From contig NZ_CP074149.1 in assembly GCF_019968765.1 (NCBI RefSeq), positions 3,286,001-3,350,000 on the forward strand: 64,000 nucleotides of DNA, in the 5' to 3' direction. This DNA comes from Enterobacter sp. JBIWA008. GTDB taxonomy: Bacteria > Pseudomonadota > Gammaproteobacteria > Enterobacterales > Enterobacteriaceae. Made by a program: the position numbers and the translations under genes. Positions 58,253-64,000 of the stretch are shown one piece after another. The notes beneath the pieces are model-generated. The model was not told where the DNA came from, did no database searches, and worked only from the letters and a program-made list of their open reading frames with translations. Position 1 is the stretch's first letter, and every line of letters begins with the position of its first letter.

Positions 58253-58271
58253 AGGCCCCCAGCAGGGGCCT
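58253..58271 (-). promoter_or_regulatory. Hairpin in the nuoL-nuoM spacer
   Basis: AGGCCCCTGCTGGGGGCCT on the minus strand can form an eight-pair stem. It is followed by TTAAAAAGG rather than a clean T-run, so attenuation or RNA stabilisation is more likely than full termination inside the operon. Confidence 0.5.
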
Positions 58272-58307
58272 GATTTTCAACGAATTCGAATAAAATTCAC
58301 TTAACGA

Positions 58308-60149
58308 TCAACGCAACACCATCAGCAGCGCCAGCACGACAACCGCACCGATGCTCATGGACGCCACATACCAGCGCAGGTAACCGTTCTCGCTGTACAG
58401 CAGACCTTTACCTGCAAAGCGGGAGAGGATCGCCGGGATATTCATCAGGCTGTTCAGCGGGTCGCGCTTCAGCAGCCACGCAATGCCCAGGAACGGCTTA
58501 ACGAAGATCATGTCGTACAGCCAGTCGAAGCCCCACGCGTTATACCACCAGGTGCCCAGCAGACGGCCCGGCGCACTGTTGGCAACGGCAGTCACCAGCG
58601 TACGTTTACCCAGCCACAGCCATGCTGCAATCAGGATGCCCGCAATAGCGACCACACCGGAGGTGATTTCAAGCGTCAGAACGCGACCGTGCTCAAGCTC
58701 GGTGGTGTCTGGCAGTACGCCCTGCAGCGGCGGCACAATCATCGCGCCAACGAAGGTGGACAGTACCAGCAGCACAATCAGCGGCAGGTGATGGGTGATC
58801 CCCTTCCCTGCGTGAGCGTGAATTTGTTCTTTACCGTGGAATACGATGAAAATCATACGGAAGGTATACAGGGAGGTCATAAACGCACCGACCAGACCCG
58901 CAACCATCAGATTGATATGACCATTCGCCATGGCACCCGCAAGGATTTCGTCCTTACTGAAGAAGCCCGCGGTGATCAGCGGCAGTGCCGCCAGCGCCGC
59001 GCCGCCCACCAGGAAGCAGACATACACCAGCGGGATGGACTTACGCAGTCCGCCCATTTTGAAGATGTTCTGCTCGTGATGGCAGGCCAGAATAACGGAA
59101 CCGGATGAGAGGAATAGCAGCGCTTTAAAGAACGCGTGCGTCATCAGGTGGAAAATGGCCGCGTCCCACGCCTGAACGCCAAGCGCCAGGAACATGTAAC
59201 CAATCTGGCTCATGGTGGAGTATGCAAGCACGCGCTTGATGTCGGTCTGTACCAGCGCGGCAAAGCCTGCCAGCACCAGCGTGACCGCACCGACGATACC
59301 CACCAGATGCAGAATTTCCGGAGTCATCAGGAACAGGCCATGGGTACGCGCAATCAGGTAAACACCGGCGGTGACCATTGTCGCAGCGTGGATCAGCGCG
59401 GAGACAGGGGTTGGACCCGCCATCGCGTCGGCAAGCCAGGTCTGCAACGGCAGCTGCGCGGATTTACCCACGGCACCACCCAGCAGCATCAGCGTTGCCC
59501 ACCACAGCATGTTGTTGCCTGCAGCGAAGTGCGCTGGCGCCAGTTCCACCATTTCGCGGAAGTTCAGCGTGCCCAGTTCGTTGTAAAGAATGAACAGCGC
59601 GAAAGCGAGGAACACGTCACCCACGCGGGTCACGACGAACGCTTTCATGGCCGCTGCGCCATTCTTCGGATCGGTGTAGTAGAAACCGATCAGCAGGTAA
59701 GAACACAGCCCCACGCCTTCCCAGCCCAGATACATCAGCAGCAGGTTATCGGCCAGGACCAGAACCACCATGCTGGCGATAAACAGGTTGGTGTAGGCGA
59801 AGAAGCGGGAGTAACCCTCTTCACCGCGCATGTACCAGGAAGCGAACATGTGGATCAGGAAGCCGACGCCGGTGACCACGGAGAGCATGGTCAGCGAGAG
59901 GCCGTCCAGCACCAGGTTAAAGCCGATGTTGAAATCGCCGACCGACATCCAGGTCCACAGCGGCACGCTGAATGGCTGACGCCCGTTGTTAAAGAAGTCG
60001 ATACCCGCATACGCTGTCACCAGCGCAGCCAGACCGATGGAGCCAATGCCCACGGTCGCAGACAGATTCTCAGACCAGCGGCCGCGAGAAAACGCCAGCA
60101 GCACGAAGCCAATCAGCGGAAAAATAATGGTTAAGGCAAGCATGTTCAT
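58308..60149 (-). CDS. nuoL: NADH-quinone oxidoreductase subunit L
   Basis: Distal antiporter-like subunit of complex I with the long lateral helix that braces the membrane arm. It has 613 residues, equal to E. coli ([20 protein letters not shown]). The conserved motif [21 protein letters not shown] (cited by its ends), [14 protein letters not shown] and [13 protein letters not shown] hold channel lysines and histidines. The C-terminal hydrophobic anchor ([17 protein letters not shown]) ends the lateral helix region. It overlaps nuoK by four bases. Confidence 0.97.
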   Translation of the reverse strand: MNMLALTIIFPLIGFVLLAFSRGRWSENLSATVGIGSIGLAALVTAYAGIDFFNNGRQPFSVPLWTWMSVGDFNIGFNLVLDGLSLTMLSVVTGVGFLIHMFASWYMRGEEGYSRFFAYTNLFIASMVVLVLADNLLLMYLGWEGVGLCSYLLIGFYYTDPKNGAAAMKAFVVTRVGDVFLAFALFILYNELGTLNFREMVELAPAHFAAGNNMLWWATLMLLGGAVGKSAQLPLQTWLADAMAGPTPVSALIHAATMVTAGVYLIARTHGLFLMTPEILHLVGIVGAVTLVLAGFAALVQTDIKRVLAYSTMSQIGYMFLALGVQAWDAAIFHLMTHAFFKALLFLSSGSVILACHHEQNIFKMGGLRKSIPLVYVCFLVGGAALAALPLITAGFFSKDEILAGAMANGHINLMVAGLVGAFMTSLYTFRMIFIVFHGKEQIHAHAGKGITHHLPLIVLLVLSTFVGAMIVPPLQGVLPDTTELEHGRVLTLEITSGVVAIAGILIAAWLWLGKRTLVTAVANSAPGRLLGTWWYNAWGFDWLYDMIFVKPFLGIAWLLKRDPLNSLMNIPAILSRFAGKGLLYSENGYLRWYVASMSIGAVVVLALLMVLR

Positions 60150-60448
60150 CCACGCAACTCACTTACTGAATCGATGTTCAGATTCTGGCGGCGACGATGG
60201 AGCTGCAGCAACAGCGCCAGGCCAATACTCGCTTCGGCAGCCGCGAGGCTGATGGCGAGAATGTACATCACCTGACCATCGGTCTGGCCCCAGTAGCTTC
60301 CGGCGACCACGAAGGCCAGCGCGGAGGCGTTAATCATGATTTCCAGACCGATCAGCATAAACAGCAGATTGCGGCGGATAACCAGACCGGTCAAACCCAG
60401 AATGAATAAAATCGCAGCGAGGATCAGTCCATGTGTTAAGGGGATCAT
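60146..60448 (-). CDS. nuoK: NADH-quinone oxidoreductase subunit K
   Basis: Three-helix membrane subunit of complex I, homologous to MrpC/ND4L. It has 100 residues, equal to E. coli. The buried glutamates of the E-channel are seen in [14 protein letters not shown] and [13 protein letters not shown]. It overlaps nuoJ by four bases at its start and nuoL by four at its end, so the three are translationally coupled. Confidence 0.97.
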   Translation of the reverse strand: MIPLTHGLILAAILFILGLTGLVIRRNLLFMLIGLEIMINASALAFVVAGSYWGQTDGQVMYILAISLAAAEASIGLALLLQLHRRRQNLNIDSVSELRG

Positions 60449-60999
60449 GCGCGCTCCTCCGTTTTTCTTTTCGCGCGGTCGTCAGTGCGGTTGCTCAGCA
60501 CCTCGCCAGCGCGTTCTTCGCGGCCAACGTGGAAAGCAACAACCAGACCTGCTAGCAGCAGCATTGAGGCCAGTTCAACCGCCAGAACGTATGGGCCAAA
60601 GAGCGTAATACCGACCTCTTTAGCGCTAATTGGCGTTCCGTCGATGCCCTGATCGTTGACGCCCAGAATGGCGTAAACAATCACCGCCAGCATGATGGCC
60701 GACAAAATTGCCGGACCAATCCACACCTGCGGTTTTAACCACTGACGTTCCTGCTCAATCTCAGAGCCGCCCAGGTTCAGCATCATCACCACGAACACGA
60801 ACAGCACCATGATGGCCCCGGCGTAGACGATGATTTCCAGCGCACCGGCAAAGTGCGCGCCCAGCGCAAAGAACACCCCTGAAATGGCCAGCAGGGAGAT
60901 GATTAAGTACAGCAGCGCATGCACCGGATTGGTGTGCGTAATCACTCGCAGCGTAGCCAGGATGGCGATAAGGCCACAGATATAAAAAGCGAATTCCAT
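60445..60999 (-). CDS. nuoJ: NADH-quinone oxidoreductase subunit J
   Basis: Five-helix membrane subunit of complex I, the ND6 counterpart. It has 184 residues, as in E. coli. The third helix region with the conserved tyrosine and glycines ([21 protein letters not shown], cited by its ends) includes the pi-bulge segment important for coupling. The cytoplasmic tail is highly charged ([22 protein letters not shown]). It lies 10 bases after nuoI and overlaps nuoK. Confidence 0.97.
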   Translation of the reverse strand: MEFAFYICGLIAILATLRVITHTNPVHALLYLIISLLAISGVFFALGAHFAGALEIIVYAGAIMVLFVFVVMMLNLGGSEIEQERQWLKPQVWIGPAILSAIMLAVIVYAILGVNDQGIDGTPISAKEVGITLFGPYVLAVELASMLLLAGLVVAFHVGREERAGEVLSNRTDDRAKRKTEERA

Positions 61000-61009
61000 T
61001 GCCCTCTCC

Positions 61010-61552
61010 TTACGGTAACAGGCTCTTGACGTCGATAGGCTTAGCTTCGTTCTCTGCTTCGCCCTTATCTTTGCCGTCGATTGCCATACCCGCCATCCGG
61101 TAGAAGTTATATTCCGGGTATTTGCCCGGACCGGAAATCAGCAGATCCTCTTTCTCGTACACCAGGTCCTGACGCTTGTACTCACCCAGCTCGAAGTCTG
61201 GAGTCAGCTGAATCGCCGTTGTTGGGCACGCTTCTTCACACAGACCGCAGAAAATGCAGCGTGAGAAGTTGATGCGGAAGAACTCAGGGTACCAGCGGCC
61301 GTCTACCGTCTCTGCTTTCTGCAGAGAGATACAGCCTACCGGACACGCTACCGCACACAGGTTACAGGCAACGCAGCGCTCGGAGCCGTCCGGGTCGCGC
61401 GTCAGCACGATACGGCCACGGTAGCGCGGCGGCAGATATACCGGCTCTTCCGGGTACATCCGGGTTTCGCGTTTGGCAAACGCGTGCAGGCCGATCATCC
61501 AGATACTACGAACCTGGGTACCGAAGCCTACCAGTAATTCTTTTAAGGTCAT
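61010..61552 (-). CDS. nuoI: NADH-quinone oxidoreductase subunit I
   Basis: Peripheral arm subunit of complex I with two 4Fe-4S clusters (N6a and N6b). It has 180 residues, equal to E. coli. The two cluster motifs [13 protein letters not shown] and [13 protein letters not shown] are complete, with the crossed fourth cysteines typical of 8Fe ferredoxins. An N-terminal amphipathic stretch contacts NuoH at the membrane. It lies 13 bases after nuoH. Confidence 0.98.
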   Translation of the reverse strand: MTLKELLVGFGTQVRSIWMIGLHAFAKRETRMYPEEPVYLPPRYRGRIVLTRDPDGSERCVACNLCAVACPVGCISLQKAETVDGRWYPEFFRINFSRCIFCGLCEEACPTTAIQLTPDFELGEYKRQDLVYEKEDLLISGPGKYPEYNFYRMAGMAIDGKDKGEAENEAKPIDVKSLLP

Positions 61553-61565
61553 GGTCTATAGCCCC

Positions 61566-62543
61566 TTATGGCTGCTGCCAGAGAATGACAGCTGCCGTTA
61601 CCAACAAGTTGACGAGCGTCAGCGGCAGGCACACTTTCCAGCCGAAGGACATTACCTGGTCATAACGTGGACGCGGTAACGCTGCGCGAATCAAAATGAA
61701 CATCATCATGAAGAACGCGGTTTTCAGCGCGAACCAGATGAACGGCGGTAAGAACGGGCCATGCCAGCCACCGAAGAACAGCGTTACCATCAACGCGGAA
61801 ATGGTGACGATACCGATGTACTCGCCCACGAAGAACAGACCGAATTTCATACCGGAATATTCAATGTGGTAACCGTCGGCCAGTTCCTGTTCGGCTTCTG
61901 GCTGGTCAAACGGGTGACGGTGACACACGGCCACGCCCGCGATAGCAAAGGTAATAAACCCAAAGAACTGCGGAATAACGTTCCAGATATCGGCCTGGTT
62001 GTTGACGATGTCGGTCATATTGAATGAACCGGCCTGCGCCACCACGCCCATCAGGGAAAGACCCAGGAACACTTCATAACTCAGCGTCTGCGCGGAAGCA
62101 CGCATCGCACCCAGCAGCGAGTATTTGTTGTTACTGGACCAGCCTGCGAACAGGACCGCGTAAACCGCGAGGCCCGCCATCATCAGGAAGAACAGAATGC
62201 CGATGTTCAGGTCAGCGACAACCCAGGTCGGGCTGACCGGAACGATAGCAAACGCCAGCAGCAGCGAGGTGAAGGCGATCATCGGAGCCAGAGTAAAGAT
62301 CACGCGATCCGAGAAGCGCGGGATCCAGTCCTCTTTAAAGAACATCTTGATCATGTCCGCGACCAGCTGGAGTGAACCACCCCAGCCCACGCGGTTCGGT
62401 CCATAACGGTTCTGGAACAGACCGAGCAGACGACGTTCACCAAAGCTCATGAACGCGCCGCAGGTGACCACCACCAGCAGGATAACAATCGCTTTCAGAA
62501 TGCTCAGCAGGATGTCGATAAGATCCGGCGTTAACCAACTCAT
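61566..62543 (-). CDS. nuoH: NADH-quinone oxidoreductase subunit H
   Basis: Membrane subunit of complex I forming most of the quinone-binding pocket with NuoB and NuoD. It has 325 residues, equal to E. coli, with eight hydrophobic segments. The conserved loop motifs [21 protein letters not shown] (cited by its ends) and [20 protein letters not shown] are intact, including the acidic residues of the E-channel entrance. It overlaps nuoG by four bases (start 62543, nuoG end 62540). Confidence 0.98.
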   Translation of the reverse strand: MSWLTPDLIDILLSILKAIVILLVVVTCGAFMSFGERRLLGLFQNRYGPNRVGWGGSLQLVADMIKMFFKEDWIPRFSDRVIFTLAPMIAFTSLLLAFAIVPVSPTWVVADLNIGILFFLMMAGLAVYAVLFAGWSSNNKYSLLGAMRASAQTLSYEVFLGLSLMGVVAQAGSFNMTDIVNNQADIWNVIPQFFGFITFAIAGVAVCHRHPFDQPEAEQELADGYHIEYSGMKFGLFFVGEYIGIVTISALMVTLFFGGWHGPFLPPFIWFALKTAFFMMMFILIRAALPRPRYDQVMSFGWKVCLPLTLVNLLVTAAVILWQQP

Positions 62544-64000
62544 GCTTTTGCCTCCTGCAGATTATCAAGACGCGCACCCGCCAGAACCGGCGCGATGCCA
62601 GGCATACCCATCGGCAGACCCACCTGCCCTGCTGTCAGACCTTCGGAGATAATCAGCGGCAGGCTGATTGTCTGGCCGTCATAGCTAAAGGCGATGTTCG
62701 CGCCCGCGTTAACGCCAAGCTTCGCGGCATCCGCTGGGTTAAGCTTGATGTAAGGCTGCGTCATACGGGTCTGGAAGACCGGTGAACGCTGGGACAGCTC
62801 GTCACTACCGAACAGATGGTAGTACGGCGCGATACGCCAGTTGCCATCCTGCGCCTGGAAACTCGCCGGTACGGTGGTGAAGAAGTCCAGACCGGTTTCG
62901 GAGGCTTCAATCAGACGCACGCCCGGATCGCCGTGACGCAGGGAGCCCCCCACTTCAGCCTGGAACTTGTTCCATGCCTGCGGGGAGTTCCAGCCTGGCG
63001 CCCATGCGAATGGGATTTGCGAACGCGGCGCAGACGGCTGGTTGTTCCCTTCCATAGAGAAGGCGAACATGGTGTCTTTATCCTGCGGCTGGCGCGGTTC
63101 GTGTACGCTGATGTTGGCACGCATTGCGGTACGGCCGCTGTAACGGTGCGGTTCACGCGCCAGTTTCTGGCCGCGAATGCGGAAGCTTGCTTCAGGTGCG
63201 GCATCTTTAATGCCTGCCAGCTGAGGCAGTTTTTCCACCACCGCGTCGATAACGTGGTCGAGCTGCGTCCAGTCCACTTCACGGCTCTGCACGGTGCTGT
63301 GCAGGGAGTGGAGCCAGCGCCAGCTTTCCAGCATCACGGTGTTGCTGTCGTAGTACGCCGGATCATAAACCTGGAAGAAACGCTGGGCGCGACCTTCATT
63401 GTTGATAACGGTACCGTCGCTTTCTGCGAAGCTTGCCGCAGAGAGCACCAGGTGCGCTTTTTCCATGATCGCGGTACGCTGATGATCAATGACCATCACC
63501 AGCGGCGCTTTGGAGAGCGCGGCGTCAACGCGAGCGGCAGAGGCGTGACGGTGCAGGTCGTTTTCCAGCACCACAACGGCGTCAGCGGCACCGGATTCCA
63601 GTTCGCTTAATGCTTCTTCCAGCGAACCGCCGCCGATCATGCCCAGACCGATGCTGTTCACCGCACGGGCAATCATGGTCACACCGACATCAGCACCGCG
63701 GCCTTTCAGGGCTTTGGCAACGTTGGCTGCCGCCTGAATGATCTCGGCGCTACCGGCGTTGGTACCGGAAATAATCAGCGGTTTTTTCGCACCTGCCAGA
63801 GCCTGAACAATCACGTCAACCTTGTTTTGCAGGTCGCGATCCAGTTCAACGGCCGGCGAGTTGTTGTCCAGCGCGTGGGCAATAGCAAAGCCGAGGCGAG
63901 CCTGATCTTCAACCGGAGCGCAGTAGGTCCACGCTGCGATATCGTCCAGACGGGTGTTGTCGACGTTGGTCACAAACAGAGGATGCTTCGCGCGCTGGCC
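62540..64000 (-). CDS. nuoG: NADH-quinone oxidoreductase subunit G (5' part outside the window)
   Basis: C-terminal 486 codons plus stop of the largest peripheral subunit of complex I. The frame is open to the window edge, so the gene's start and its N-terminal iron-sulfur domains lie beyond it. What is visible is the molybdopterin-oxidoreductase-like domain, which in complex I has no molybdenum cofactor ([39 protein letters not shown]). The C-terminal domain ([20 protein letters not shown]) follows. E. coli NuoG is about 908 residues, so slightly over half is present. Confidence 0.97.
   Translation of the reverse strand, partial: GQRAKHPLFVTNVDNTRLDDIAAWTYCAPVEDQARLGFAIAHALDNNSPAVELDRDLQNKVDVIVQALAGAKKPLIISGTNAGSAEIIQAAANVAKALKGRGADVGVTMIARAVNSIGLGMIGGGSLEEALSELESGAADAVVVLENDLHRHASAARVDAALSKAPLVMVIDHQRTAIMEKAHLVLSAASFAESDGTVINNEGRAQRFFQVYDPAYYDSNTVMLESWRWLHSLHSTVQSREVDWTQLDHVIDAVVEKLPQLAGIKDAAPEASFRIRGQKLAREPHRYSGRTAMRANISVHEPRQPQDKDTMFAFSMEGNNQPSAPRSQIPFAWAPGWNSPQAWNKFQAEVGGSLRHGDPGVRLIEASETGLDFFTTVPASFQAQDGNWRIAPYYHLFGSDELSQRSPVFQTRMTQPYIKLNPADAAKLGVNAGANIAFSYDGQTISLPLIISEGLTAGQVGLPMGMPGIAPVLAGARLDNLQEAKA

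Noticed and set aside
1..64000. CRISPR arrays, insertion sequences, toxin-antitoxin pairs or defence islands
   Set aside because: No regularly spaced repeats, transposase genes or recognisable defence genes were seen. The window is mostly core chromosome with one small degraded region.

Overview
The window is a stretch of enterobacterial chromosome, most like Enterobacter or a close relative such as Lelliottia, Leclercia or Kosakonia. Nearly every gene is a close full-length homologue of an E. coli K-12 gene and the order follows the yejF to nuoG region of K-12. Several K-12 blocks are missing and a few genes are extra. The species call is inference from gene content, moderate-to-high GC and the presence of mgtE, sulP and a cheV-like gene. 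All comparisons with K-12 are from memory, since no database was searched.

Layout. 1-9 kb: 3' part of the peptide importer ATPase yejF, yejG, the rsuA-bcr pair, radD, rplY, yejK, yejL and the envelope regulator yejM, then tRNA-Pro(GGG). 9.2-10.1 kb: the only degraded region. It holds a truncated DinI-like prophage relic with a LexA-like site, an unidentified fragment and a badly deleted MFS transporter pseudogene. In K-12 the narP-ccm-nap genes lie here. 10.2-20.5 kb: a small membrane protein, ecotin, mqo, a SulP-type anion transporter and an MgtE-type Mg2+ channel that overlap tail to tail, then yojI, the alkylation repair genes alkB and ada, and apbE. 20.6-28.8 kb: ompC, the antisense RNA micF, and the Rcs phosphorelay (rcsD, rcsB, rcsC). 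28.9-36.5 kb: gyrA, ubiG and the class Ia ribonucleotide reductase operon nrdA-nrdB-yfaE. 36.5-43.2 kb: the divergent glpQ/glpT and glpABC operons for glycerol-3-phosphate use. 43.2-54.1 kb: yfaY, yfaZ, the complete menaquinone operon menFDHBCE, elaB, elaA and rbn. 54.1-64 kb: a cheV-like chemotaxis gene with a sigma-28 type promoter, then the distal half of the NADH dehydrogenase I operon (nuoG partial, nuoH to nuoN).

Functional links. Glycerol-3-phosphate oxidation by GlpABC, malate oxidation by Mqo and NADH oxidation by Nuo all feed electrons to quinones. UbiG and the Men enzymes make those quinones. Envelope control is also concentrated here: OmpC, MicF, the Rcs phosphorelay, and YejM controlling LPS synthesis.

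I found no convincing undescribed system. The most informative regions are the prophage and transporter scar beside tRNA-Pro, the sulP/mgtE insertion, regulatory sites that can be read directly (Ada box, FliA promoter, OmpR array, NrdR and DnaA boxes), a family of GC-rich palindromes at gene 3' ends, and a threonine at GyrA position 83.
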